From Typha latifolia (Eukaryota > Streptophyta > Magnoliopsida > Poales > Typhaceae), in NCBI GenBank assembly GCA_019914945.1, contig CM034109.1:4774001-4838000 (forward strand): a DNA stretch of 64,000 nucleotides, given 5' to 3'. This document shows positions 20,253 to 30,906 of the stretch, in pieces. The translations under genes were made by a program, and so were the position numbers. Within the stretch, counting starts at the first letter, position 1; each line of letters opens with the position of its first letter. Under the pieces are notes generated by a model, which saw only the letters and a list, made by a program, of their open reading frames with translations, made no database searches and was not told the origin of the DNA.

Positions 20253-21059
20253 TGTTACGAATCGGCTTGATTAGATTCGTGGTGGTTGAGATTTAGATCT
20301 GAACGAGATTTGGGATGCGTGGGTGGAGGTACGAATTTCTTGGTATAGGATGGAGATGATGATAGAGTGGAGGCCGAGTAGCTGATGGAAGTGGCTCGGA
20401 TGCGGATGTGATAGATGATTGAACGCTATGATTGGCCTATAAGTTTGGTAAAAACTGTATGGCAAATAAAGACATTTAAGATAGGGAGACGAAGGGGGAG
20501 TAGGCCTGCCCTATGGGACTAGGAGGATCAGTGGAAGAGGGAGATCAGAAACAAGATAAGACCGTGCCAACGTAAGAGGTAGCACTGGTTGGTGGAGAAG
20601 GAGAAGGGAGATGTAGAAGCTAACGGGCTAGTTGAGAGAGATGCCAGGGCAGAAGCCAATTAATCTTTCATTCCAAGCATGCATAAGATACAAGCCATAA
20701 GGCCCTATTTATAGAGATTAAATTAAAAAGTCTAAAACAAATTTAACTAAACTAGTCTTCCTTATCTTCTCAGATTAACCCTTCATTTTGGTGCATATAT
20801 ATTCCGAATCTCGAGAAGTTGCGAATATCAAAATTGTAGATCTAGAGGTCGGTAATCTGATCTGCAAAATATTTAGCTAATTAAATAAAATATTTTACAA
20901 ATATTTTCCCGAAACTGTACAGAGCTGGATTTAGCTAATTAAATAAAATACTAACATACTAAGACTTTGACTAAACCATATAAGAATAATAAATAAGATA
21001 ACTAGACTTGATCTATCAAGCCCAATGTCTTTCGAGGTGATCTGATATAGTCTGAATCA
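20253..21059 (-). mobile_element. LTR E, 5' LTR of the mini-element
   Basis: The LTR ends, on the minus strand at 20253, with CGTAACA directly beside the primer site. Its other end is cut at about 21059 after CTGAATCA. A TATA-like CTATAAATAGGG lies on the minus strand near 20716. I see no TTCGAA palindromes in this family. Confidence 0.75.
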
Positions 21060-21545
21060 AGCCCAATGGCAACCAGAGGGGAGGATTGATCATTGAATAA
21101 TTGAGTTTTGCCTTGCCTCCTTCGTCTTCTTCGCTCTCGTTCTCTCAATCCTCGGTGACGCCGCTTCTAACCTCCCTCGACAGGCCAATCACCCTAGACC
21201 CTTAGGGGCGGCCCTCTCCTTCTCCTTCTTCCAATCTATCCAACACTTGCCCTAACCCATCCATCAACCATAATCTTTCCATCACCACTTTTCACTGGTG
21301 CCACCCCACAAATGCTGGTCTAGCACCAACTACCATCATCCTAGGATCTCGTGCCTCCATCTTGAGTTCCCCACATCCAATTCACCTGAAACTTAATTTG
21401 TTGGAAAGCTTTTTTCTGGGGCTACAACAAATTTCAGATTGATTCGACAGCAGCATCTTTTGGGATCTTATTTCAAAGTTCCGTGCCAGATCCAGTCCAG
21501 ATCAGAGAATTGAAAGAAATTGAACCTTAGCTTAAATGGGAGATT
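21060..21545 (+). mobile_element. Plus-strand LTR fragment between LTR E copies
   Basis: The sequence resembles the 3' half of Reina-like LTRs: a C/T-rich leader TTTTGCCTTGCCTCC, a CCCTAACCCATCCATC run, and the TTGTTGGAAAGC segment. It points opposite to the LTR E copies on both sides. No coding sequence is seen. Confidence 0.5.
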
Positions 21546-22117
21546 ATATCAGAGTAGGCCTGCCCTACGGGACTAAGGGGATCAGTGAAAGTGGGAGATT
21601 AGTAACTAGATAAGACTGTGCCAACATAAGAGGTAGCACTGGTTGGTGGAGAGGGAGGAGAGAGATGTAGAAGCCGACAGACTAGTTGAGAGAGATGCCA
21701 GGGCAGAAGCCAATTAATCTTTCATTCCAAGCATGCATAAGATAAAAGCCATAAGGCCCTATTTATAGATATTAAATCAAAAAAGTCTAAAATAAATTTA
21801 ACTAAACTAGTCTTCCTTATCTTCTCGGATTAACCCTTCATTTTGCTGCATATATATTCCGAATCTCAAGAAATTGCGAATATCAAAATTGTAGATCTGG
21901 AGGTCAGTGATCTGGTCCTGATATTATTAAGATATCTGTGAAATAATTTATGAATATTTTCTCAAAACTGTACAGAGCTGAATTTAGCTAATTAAATAAA
22001 ATACTAACATGCTAAGACTTTGCCTAAACCATATAAGAATAATAAATAAGTTAACTAGACTTGATCTATCAAGCCCAATGTCTTTTGAGGTGATCTGATA
22101 TAGTCCGAATCACATCA
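21546..22117 (-). mobile_element. LTR E fragment
   Basis: It matches 20495-21059 (AGTAGGCCTGCCCTA, GAGAGATGCCAGGGCAGAAGCC). On the minus strand the LTR start TGATGTGATTCGG is intact at 22117. The other end is missing. Confidence 0.75.
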
Positions 22118-22189
22118 CAAGTAAGCTTATAAAGCAAGTCCAATTAAGTTATGTAAGACTTTAAAGTATATCCTAATTCAAGTCGTGGT

Positions 22190-22755
22190 AGCCTTTACGG
22201 CTAGTCCTAGTGGATATTTATATTAGTTTAAAGAGTCAATGGTTTTTAAAGAGTTTGTGAATAATAAAAAAGTTGAGGGTTCTCTTGATAGTCGTTGATT
22301 GAATTCCGTTTGCTCAAACCTCACACTTCGATGAATTATCGTATGAATGTAGATTAAATCGCATTTGATTGTTCTCAAGTTGATGTGGATTAAACACTTG
22401 AACTCTTTGTTTGTGTAGATGTCCCAATAGACAATCCAATTAAAATTCTCCAGTACTTAATGACCAATCTCTTATTTAGCATAGCACCCGGACATATGTA
22501 AAACCTCTTCTCACACTTTAGTAGAAAGTACACTCTATGAGTGAACCTCAAACTCGTAGATAATGAATTTGAAGTTTCTCGAGTTCTCTATGGATTATCC
22601 TCCCTCTAACCTCTTATTCAACTCTTTCGAATTGTTACAAGTGTATTTGCTATTCACTTGCACCCAGACTATAAATAAGAGTGGGCATTACTTATTTATT
22701 ATCACGGAATGAATATTGGCTTAGTTAAATTCCTATCTTGCTTTTATTCTTAGCC
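22190..22755. repeat. Unit 1 of the tandem repeat around the RALF-like genes (flank)
   Basis: It is nearly identical to 25206-25750 (AGTTGAGGGTTCTC, CACACTTCGAT, TCAAGTTGATGTGGATTAAACAC). A shorter third copy is at 24516-24662. Copies alternate with the small peptide genes, so they are parts of a tandem duplication and not LTRs. I see no conserved reading frame. Confidence 0.75.
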
Positions 22756-23520
22756 GTTTATATTTCCAGAATTAGTAACCCTAACTCTACCTTCAAATTG
22801 TATCCATTATCTACCTCCACGAGCCAACCATTGATACAACTAACCCCTCCGCCCCTCGTCCACGACCGCGCAACATCGGTCTTACTATTTTTATCCAGTT
22901 TCAATTTTCCCTCACACTTTCCTTCATTTCCATTCATCCCAACTTTGAAATTACATAATTTCAAAGCCATTAGGTCCAAGACTTTTGAAGCTATCACCTA
23001 TAGAAATTGCAGATTTGAACTATGAACATATCAGTCCAAATTTCAATTGTAAAACTGACCAAGATACGAATCCAGACATTCTTTTGTACATGACGTAGTA
23101 GGTGACAACTATAAGATAAAGGATGAATTCTATTTTCTCAAAAGACAAAAAGGGATGAATCCTATCAATTGCTAATGAGTTTCTAATATAACCCAACATG
23201 GTTCAATTCCTACAGCGCAAAAACTATTTAGGTCAACGTGACGCACCAATTGCCAAGTGAAAGAATTCTCTTTCGCGTAAGTTCCAAAATTGTTAAATGT
23301 GCAGTTTAAGTTCCACTCTGAATTTTAACTGACCATTAAATGATAGTTAGACGTATATGCAATTGGTGCTTCACATTTGATCTCTTTTTCAAAATGTACT
23401 AGTAATCAACTTAACTCGAACTACATGCCATGTGATAGACAATTTCCATTGTTATGATCTTAATACCATTTTTCATTGTTTTATGTCAATATCTTAGCTA
23501 AGTGCAGATCTTGTTGTAGA
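22756..23520. repeat. Dispersed repeat R1
   Basis: It matches 58300-58835 plus 61254-61420 (CTACCTCCA, CTATCCAGTTTCAA, AAGACAAAAAGGGAT, ATATGCAATTGGTGCTTCAC). The second copy is split by a long LTR. The type of repeat is not recognised. It lies between the unit-1 flank and the promoter of the first RALF-like gene. Confidence 0.7.
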
Positions 23521-23857
23521 ATTGTTACTTTTCATTCCTGTATCTTTTGAGTATCATATTATAAACTCTTTCTTGGGACTTAATAAATTACATGTCTTAG
23601 GATTTTCTTGAAGAAAAAGAAGAAAGAGTAGGTACATACCAATATAGGAGATCCCCCAATGTAGACATTCCAGAATTAGATAAGTTCTAAATAAACTACT
23701 CTTTCAATAATCACACGATTTAGATTTATACCGATATTGGAGGTCCACTATCAAAAATAATCTATAATTAAATAACATGTAAATAGCCTCCTATTTTGAT
23801 GACCATTTCGATATTTAGGTTTCCTTTATTAAGACCTTGGCTTCCTAATTTCTCCTC

Positions 23858-23866
23858 TATATATAC
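23858..23866 (+). promoter_or_regulatory. TATA box of RALF-like gene 1
   Basis: CTATATATA lies 76 bases upstream of the ATG, in a region otherwise free of recognised transposon sequence. Its spacing to the start codon suits a short plant 5' UTR. Confidence 0.6.
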
Positions 23867-23941
23867 AACCCAAGTCCTCCATAGCAAGTATACAATTCCA
23901 ATTTACACATATTGTTAAATTTAATTTAATTGTTTAAAGAA

Positions 23942-24172
23942 ATGGCCAAAGTTCTTGCTTGGGCATTGTTGATCTTTTTCGCAAGCACGATAGTCACGAA
24001 CGTGTCTAGTGATTTCATAGGAAACAAACCGATCGAAACGGATAATCCGATCTGCCACCCTTGGGATCACAGATGCCAACCTAAGCCAGTCAACCCTCCT
24101 AGCAGGGGTTGTGAAGATATAAAACACTGTCGTAATCCACCAGTGGTTGTTCAAGGCAAGGGAGGATTATAG
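23942..24172 (+). CDS. RALF-like small secreted cysteine-rich peptide
   Basis: A 76-residue single-exon protein. The start is the first ATG after the TATA box. Residues 1-23 form a hydrophobic signal peptide (AWALLIFFASTIV) with probable cleavage after SS. The short mature part has four Cys in two pairs, and the stretch NPPSRGCEDIKHCR closely matches the RALF hallmark NPYxRGCx5CR. FIGNKPI near the mature N-terminus could be a diverged YISY-type motif. RALF peptides are apoplastic signals sensed by FERONIA-family receptor kinases and LLG co-receptors, and raise external pH. No dibasic/RRxL processing site is seen, as in the short RALF subgroup. Tyr-to-Pro in NPY and the loss of YISY make receptor activity uncertain. 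It is the best candidate for a functional host gene here. Confidence 0.72.
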   Translation: MAKVLAWALLIFFASTIVTNVSSDFIGNKPIETDNPICHPWDHRCQPKPVNPPSRGCEDIKHCRNPPVVVQGKGGL

Positions 24173-24515
24173 AGTTTGCAGCTTCTTGTGTCCTCATTTT
24201 GACCCGATGATGGTATTTATCGCTATTTAGAGGCTTTTAAGATTTGCTAAACTCTTGTAACTTTTCTATTATTCCGCCCATTGTATTTAAACTATGGCAA
24301 TTATGTGACCATTTCATTGAGCTATAAGAATTATATAATGATTGTAATTTACTTTTTTTTGTATTAATTTTAATTGTTAATTATACATAGTCCCTTGAAC
24401 TATCACCAATTTTTTGAGGTACCACATGAACTTTATTTTACGACATAGGCCCTTCACCTAAGAAAATTCTTAGATTAAAGAAGCTATGATTTTTAATTTA
24501 GTCGTCCACGTGGAT
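24173..24515. other. 3' region of RALF-like gene 1
   Basis: This sequence aligns along its length with the region after the second copy (24956-25205), for example TTTAGAGGC, TGTAACTTTTCTAT and GTATTTAAACTAT. It is part of the duplicated unit and holds no gene. Confidence 0.7.
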
Positions 24516-24662
24516 ATTTGTCTTAGTTCATGTGTAATCTACGAATAATTAATTGAGGGTTGTCTGGATGGTCATTGATTGAAGTCCTTTTGCTCGAAGC
24601 TCGCGCTATAATGAATTACCATGGGAACGTGGGCAAATCGTCTTTTGATTGTCCTCAACTCG
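24516..24662. repeat. Unit 2 flank of the tandem repeat, shortened
   Basis: It matches the first part of 22190-22755 and 25206-25750 (AATTGAGGGTTGTC, GGTCATTGATTGAA), then stops. The following bases resemble those just before the ATG of gene 1, so the promoter region present in unit 1 is deleted here. Confidence 0.7.
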
Positions 24663-24694
24663 ATATAGCCAACTTAATTTCATTATTTTAATAT

Positions 24695-24955
24695 ATGGTC
24701 AGATTTCTTCCTTGGACATTGTTGATGTTATTCCCAAACGCGATAGTCACAAACGTGTCCAGTGATAACATAGGAAACCAACTGATTAGAACAAATATTC
24801 TGATCTGCCACCCTTGGGATAACAAATGCCAACCAAAGCAAGTCAACCCTCCTAGCAAGTGCAGTGATGATATAGAACACTCTCATAATCCATCGGTGGT
24901 TGCTCAAAGCAGGGGAGGATTATATAGTTTTCAGCCTCCTACGTCCTCACTTTGA
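24695..24955 (+). pseudogene. Decaying paralogue of the RALF-like peptide gene
   Basis: An open frame of 86 codons aligns with gene 1 throughout (IVTNVSSDNIGN, ICHPWDNKCQP, VNPPSK). The signal peptide is still hydrophobic. The RALF core is damaged: the Arg-Gly-Cys triplet is replaced by Lys-Cys-Ser, and the last Cys-Arg is Ser-His, leaving three Cys. The C-terminus is extended by YSFQPPTSSL through loss of the original stop. No TATA box is found at the expected place, because the unit-1 promoter equivalent is deleted. It is probably a pseudogene, although the frame is open and a changed peptide cannot be excluded. Confidence 0.65.
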
Positions 24956-25205
24956 TCCCCTCACTTTGATCCGATGACAGTATTTATCACTATTTAGAGG
25001 CCTTTAAAATCAGCTAAACTATTGTAACTTTTCTATATTTCCGCCATTGTATTTAAACTATAACCATTATTTGACCATTTCACTAAGGTATAAAAATTAT
25101 ATAATGATTGTGATCTACTTTTTTTATGTTTGAATTTTAAGTGTTAATTACACTTATTCTCCTACTATCACAATTTTTTCGAGGTACCGTATGAATTTTA
25201 TTTTA

Positions 25206-25750
25206 CCACATAGACCCATGTAGATACTTATATTAGTTTAGGAGTAATCCGTGAATAATAGAAAAGTTGAGGGTTCTCCGGATGGTCGTTGATTGAATTT
25301 CTTTTGCTTGAACCTCACACTTCGATAAATTACTGTGTCAACGTAGATTAAATATCATTTGATTGTTCTCAAGTTGATGTGGATTAAACACTTGAACTCT
25401 TCTTGTTTGTGTAGATGTCCCTATAGACAATCCAATTAAAACTCTCCGGTACTTAATGCTCAATCTCCTATTTAGCATAGCATTCGGACATATGTCATAC
25501 CTCTTTTCACACTTTAGAAGAAAGTATACTCTATTAGTGAACCTCAAACTCGTAGATAATCAATTTGAAGTTTCTGAAGTTTACAATGGATTATCCTCCC
25601 TCTAACCTCTTATTCAACTCTTTCTAAATGTTACAAGTGTTTGATGTTTCACAAGCACCCAAACTATAGATAGGAGTGACCAATATTTATTTATCATCGT
25701 GGAATGAATATTGGCTTAGTTAAATTCCTATCTTGCTTTTATTTTCTTAG
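25206..25750. repeat. Unit 3 flank of the tandem repeat, cut by an LTR
   Basis: It is nearly identical to 22190-22755. It ends at TTTTCTTAG where LTR A begins, so any third peptide gene lies elsewhere or is lost. Confidence 0.75.
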
Positions 25751-27317
25751 TGAAACAACCACTTCCAAAAATCACGTGTTCCTCACGTGGAGAAATTCCA
25801 CGTGATTCTCATGTGACCTCTCAGTGAAATAATCTCACAAAGTATATGGATAAGTCTAGAAACAACATAATAATTCAATAAATAATCCAAAGTTATAGTA
25901 TGACAGGCCTCAATAAGCCTCTAGGAATACAAGTCCAACACAAGTTTTAAAACAGAAATACCCTGAGAGAGGCCAAGTTAAACTAGAAATAATAGAATAA
26001 ATAAATACTAAAATAGAGGAATGAATCTGCTACTGCTCAATATCCGCATCCTCCATAATCAGCTCTGAAATATTTCCACCAAAATGGCGGTGAGCACGGG
26101 GCCCAGCAAGTAAAATCCAATAGTAATCTAAGAATATTACATGATAAATAGAAATGCAAACCCATAACATGTCAGGGAAAGTGTATATTATGACTTTTAA
26201 TAAATTTCATTATTATAGCTCAATTTACATAGAAATCCACACAGAAACCGAGTCATAATGACATATCTCACAAAGCACCATAAAATCGAGGGGGACTAGT
26301 CATCTATCGGTATCATCGCCTATGCATGCTTGGCGTCACTGCATATGATCGGTTGTTTATGGCCATCAGACTAAGGACCCTAGTCATAGGCCCATCAACA
26401 CCGCTCTAGTAATCATCGCACAGAGCGAAATCATCACATACGGCGGTTAAGAGCACACAACTCGATAGACGCCCTGACCCTACGTCCTCGTGTACTACTA
26501 GAACTATAATCCCTACCTCTCAATCATCATTTCTAATATCATACTAGACTAGTCTCCAACTAGGGCAGTGTAATCACCTAAACACTCCACCAGCTACCGA
26601 CATCAGGTGTAGACCACTAATATAATACTATATAATACACTCTACCCTTAACACTGGATTGAGTGGGTGAAAGGGACACTGCCTAGCTGGGACTTGACTA
26701 ACAATGATACGTGCACATGGTGCCATGACCTCTATTATTTATTTAACATAAATATTAAAATAACAGGTATTATAAACAAGCATAGAGTCTATCATACATG
26801 TGCATTAAGTGATAAATAATGCAAGTAAGAATTGACATGTAATTAAATGCAAGTATGAAATAACATGTAATTTTTACTAGTAAGAAATGACATTTAATTA
26901 TTATAAGTAAAAAATGATATAAGTATGCATTTTCGTAGGCTATTATAGAATTTTACTCGCCTGGAATATCTCTGGAATCCATCTTACTCTCCTAATCAGT
27001 CAGCTCTTCCTGAAATTTTAGATCCTTCCCGCATAATAATGGGTCTAATAATTTATAAATAAAATAAACATAAGATCGATGAACTTAAAGGACTACTACC
27101 TTGTTATAAAAAATTAAGTTTCAATTTTCTCAGTCCGAATATATTATTTTGTCTTAATTTTAAAAAATGGTCATCTAGAGTCGTTCACATTTGTAAGTGT
27201 CGAAGATAATTGAAAAAATAAAAAATTCAAATACCTATTTTAATTATGTATTAATCCTAATTTTATTAATAATATGGTTGAGAAAAATAAAATTATTACA
27301 ATTTATGTAGCTAACAG
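25751..27317 (-). mobile_element. LTR A fragment, 3' part
   Basis: It begins TGAAACAACC, the complement of the LTR A 3' end (compare GGTGTTTCA at 56233). It contains the segment found at 12660-13006 and 1-420, and stops near 27317 before the LTR 5' part. It interrupts the RALF-like tandem unit. No coding sequence is seen. Confidence 0.8.
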
Positions 27318-28959
27318 ATATCTCAAGTCGCTTTTATGTATAGAAAGTGATTATATTATTAGTTATTTAACCGTTGGCTTACATGTTCACATATTACTAG
27401 AAGTTAGTGAGCGAGCCTTTTAGAAAGATGAGATTGATCTTAATAATTGTATTAACTTACATATTTACATTTCAATCTTAAGATAAAGATATTTAATTAG
27501 GAGATAATGATTACATGATTGGTTCCATTACAGTTTGTAAAAATTAATTTTTTAATGAATTGTAAAGTTAAGGTTGTGAGTTGATCTAAATTAAAATATA
27601 AGATATAATAGTAAGATTGTAATTTATATTTTTAGATATCTTCTAATTTATATGTATTAGTTAGTGTCGGTTATTTTATCAAGAGATTAATCTTAGTAGC
27701 TTTAGTTCATGTACAATATTTTGTGGATTTGTCTAAGTTAAGCTTATATATTCATAAAGATCAAGTATGATAGATTAGTAAATAGTTGTGTGGCAATGGA
27801 TTAATATTATGAATTAAATATTATACCGATCGAGATATTGAAGAGATTATTTGATTACTTACTAGAACTCAGTACATAGTTTTTGGATCTGAATATCGTT
27901 ATCTTTAAATGATATTTTGGTTGATATACTAGTAGTGATAGTAATTAAATAGATAATGATCAAACTGGAATTATGTGAATCGAGAAATGAATAGTTTGCA
28001 TACAGAAAATAATTGATAGAATGATCATTATAAAGTTTATCATATATGTTTCTTGAAATAGTTTGAATTTAACCTTTGAGATATTGCAGATTAAGAAGGA
28101 AGATAATGTGGAGAATTAGAAGGGTGTATAAATTCGTTTGAGGTTGCATTAGGATTAACATTGATAGGTTAGATTTGATGAACTGTATGTTATTTTGAAG
28201 AATATATTATGAATACAAGTTGATATTGTAGTCTTATATGGATAGGTGTGATCTCTTATATTAATTTATTTAGTAATTTGTATAATAGTTTAAGCATATG
28301 AGCAGTGTATTTTAAATAAGAGAGTTTGTGCTATCGCCTAAATTTTATGACGATATTAGATGATGCCGAGTATATTTAGATTAGTGATATTATTTGTTTA
28401 GAAAGAGAAGCATGAGTTAAGTATTTCGAATAAGTTGTATTTATCGTTCTACCTGGTATTAGTGATAGTATTGAGGGATAATCCATTGAGCATGTTTGGG
28501 ATCAGAGTATACATTTAGTAGATTGGAGATAATTTACATAAATAGGTTGTATTGTACTATCATAGGTGATTATATTATTACGTTGTTATATTGATGCAAT
28601 TAGCAGAAAAAGTGATAGATTTGGATAGCTTGAGGTATTTTGGAGTAGAACATGATTAAATTAATATATGACAACACTTTTTATTGTAGAATGAATGTAC
28701 TCTTTCTTGCAGACCAGTGGTATTATCGATGTTATAGACATAGTATGATTACATAACTGACCTATATCTAGGAATTTTATTTTTGTAAGGGAGTTACTTG
28801 TGGTTGTGTAATGTTAGGAGTTAATGAGTAAACTAGTAAATGAAGTATAATTTATGGATTTGAAAAAAGTGAGATTGCACAATTGTCGATTTGATTAGAA
28901 GATAGTGAAACTAGAAATGTGGATTTTCTTACAATGTTAGCGTGATATAAATTTCAGGG
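27318..28959. other. AT-rich stretch without recognised gene or repeat
   Basis: About 1.6 kb of AT-rich sequence with TATTA and GATAT phrases. I find no frame longer than about 60 codons, no LTR ends and no match to other parts of the window. It could be a very old, decayed retroelement interior or ordinary spacer. Confidence 0.4.
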
Positions 28960-29363
28960 TCGAGATCCCAAAGAAGAGGGGTGGCTCAACAATTGAGGGA
29001 GATTAGAAGTTAGGAGAAACCTTGCCAATGGTAGAGGTGGAACGATAGTGAAGAGGGAGGAGGGAGAGAGTCTAGAGAGAAGATAGGATGTAAGAAATCA
29101 ATATTCCAATTGCATAATGAAGTTGGCTGCCTTCCACATATATATAGAGGCTACCCAACAAGTTCTAAAACAATATGAAACCTTAATTCTAGAGGATTCC
29201 CGTCGATTGCGTTCGAACGCGCTCGATCGCGTTCGAACGCACTCTATATGTGCGAACGCGACGCAAGGGTTTGAACGTGGGCGTTCGAACTCGCCCGACC
29301 GCGTTCGAACGCACAATATGTATTCTCTGTATTTGTGAACCTGATGTAGGCATTCACAAAGGC
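28960..29363 (-). mobile_element. LTR C fragment, minus strand
   Basis: It matches the complement of LTR C (GAGATCCCAAAGAAGAGG, CCTTGCCAATGGTAGAGGTGGAA), as at 13185-13500. It carries the palindrome array at 29207-29315 and a TATA-like CTATATATATG on the complement at about 29135-29150. Confidence 0.8.
29207..29315. repeat. GCGTTCGAACGC palindromes, LTR C fragment
   Basis: Well preserved copies: TTGCGTTCGAACGCGC, TCGCGTTCGAACGCAC and CCGCGTTCGAACGCAC, plus weaker ones. This is the least decayed Reina-type array in the window. Confidence 0.88.
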
Positions 29364-30221
29364 GTTATGCATTGATTGTTGTCATACTGGATATAAGCAT
29401 ATGATATATCATTTAGAAGGAAAGCATGAAATATAATTGATAGGATAGTTGATAGAAAGCGTGAGGATACTCAAGTGGGCGCGAGGGTTAGGACGCACTT
29501 GGTGGATGATTGATCGCTCGACATAGTCGCGATCCTGTGGCTTTACGTCTGAGGTCGTTAGTCTATGTGCGCAGCAAATACTCGAACACATGCCGTTCGC
29601 TAGGGGATATGTGGCGAGTTATCCACACGAGATTTCTATCAGCTAGAAGGGTGCCTGATCTTGATAGATGTTGATACCCTTATCGGATGGCAGGGTATGA
29701 TTATATTTGAGATACTTCGGGCATGATGTTGAGACCGGGTACCGGGTGTTGACTATGCACAGTGGTCAACTATGATGATGACACATAGAGATGACATTGA
29801 TGACTGAGATATTGAGAAATGCATATGATTATATTATCATCTAATTATCTGATTATCGAGTGGTCAATATACATCATATATGGTTGCATTTGATATCATA
29901 GCATAGTCATGGTCGACATGCATCATGTGTCATATTTGAGAGAGAGTTATAATGATAGTATGACATGGAGATTTATTTATTTATCATCGAGAGTTATATA
30001 CTTTTATCAGTTACGACATGTTATCAACCTTTCATTTATATATTATTATTTAGGATGCATTCATAAACTCATTCATGACATGATGCTCTTTCTCATTCAT
30101 ATTATCTAGTACTTGATTTACTCTCTCTTTAGTTTCAACGATTCGTGGTAAGGTCTATTCACTAAGCCTTTTGCTCATGACTCTTATTATTTATTTTCTA
30201 TCCCCCTCATATATGTAGTAC
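29364..30221 (-). mobile_element. LTR B internal fragment, minus strand
   Basis: It is the complement of sequence also found at about 38000-38840 and 44040-44870 (GTGGATGATTGATCGCTCGACA, CTCATGACTCTTATT). Both ends are abrupt. It separates the two opposed LTR C copies. The 66-codon frame at 29909 is not conserved. Confidence 0.75.
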
Positions 30222-30850
30222 TGATACACTTAGATGGGATCTTTTCTTATTGTATTAGGTGTTTATTTTTATTAAAATAGAATTCATTAGGTGTTTCATA
30301 TTATTTTAGGACTTGTTGGCTGGCCTCTATATATAAGGATGGTAGCCAAATTCATTATGCAATTAGATTATTGATTTCTTGCCTCATATCTTCTCTTTAG
30401 ACTTCTCCCTCCTCCCTCTTCACCAACCTTCCACCTTTACCGTTGGCAAGGTTTCTCCTAACTTCTAATCTCCCTTGACTATCAAGCCCCCCTATTCTTT
30501 GGGATCTCGACCACATCATTCCCTTTGTCTACATTCTTTAACCACTTCCACAATCCACCTTCATCTCCATACCCATCCATAATCCTAACATCCACTCCAC
30601 CAGTCACCACCACCATCACTCATGTTATTCCATACTTTTGTTTATTCTACAGTTCGAATCTGCAAAGGACATAAATACTAAAGTTGTAGATCAGGAAGAT
30701 ACGGATCTAACCCAATTAGTTTCGTAATTGTTTGACTACTAGAGAATATTTGACGAATATGTTCCCACAGTTGCACAGACTGATTCCTATAATATATCCA
30801 GATCTTGAAGGAAGCATTGCGTAGCTTATCTTTGGTTCCAGATCTTATCA
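30222..30850 (+). repeat. 5' LTR C of Reina-like element 2, palindrome array deleted
   Basis: It starts TGATACACTTAG and matches 18916-19738, but jumps from TTTATTAAAATAGAATTC to the GACTTGTTGGCTGG segment. All TTCGAA motifs are therefore missing. The 3' end lies just before the primer site at 30853. Confidence 0.75.
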
Positions 30851-30852
30851 AG

Positions 30853-30864
30853 TGGTATCAGAGC
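30853..30864 (+). other. Primer binding site, Reina-like element 2
   Basis: TGGTATCAGAGC follows the LTR, and a second copy TTGGTATCAGACC lies at about 30871. Confidence 0.85.
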
Positions 30865-30906
30865 CTATCATTGGTATCAGACCAGGCAAACCTCAGACCT
30901 CCATTA

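Noticed and set aside
22738..23025. 95-codon frame with a similar frame at 58227-58616
   Set aside because: Similarity comes from dispersed repeat R1; frames differ in length and the 58227 frame begins outside the matching part.
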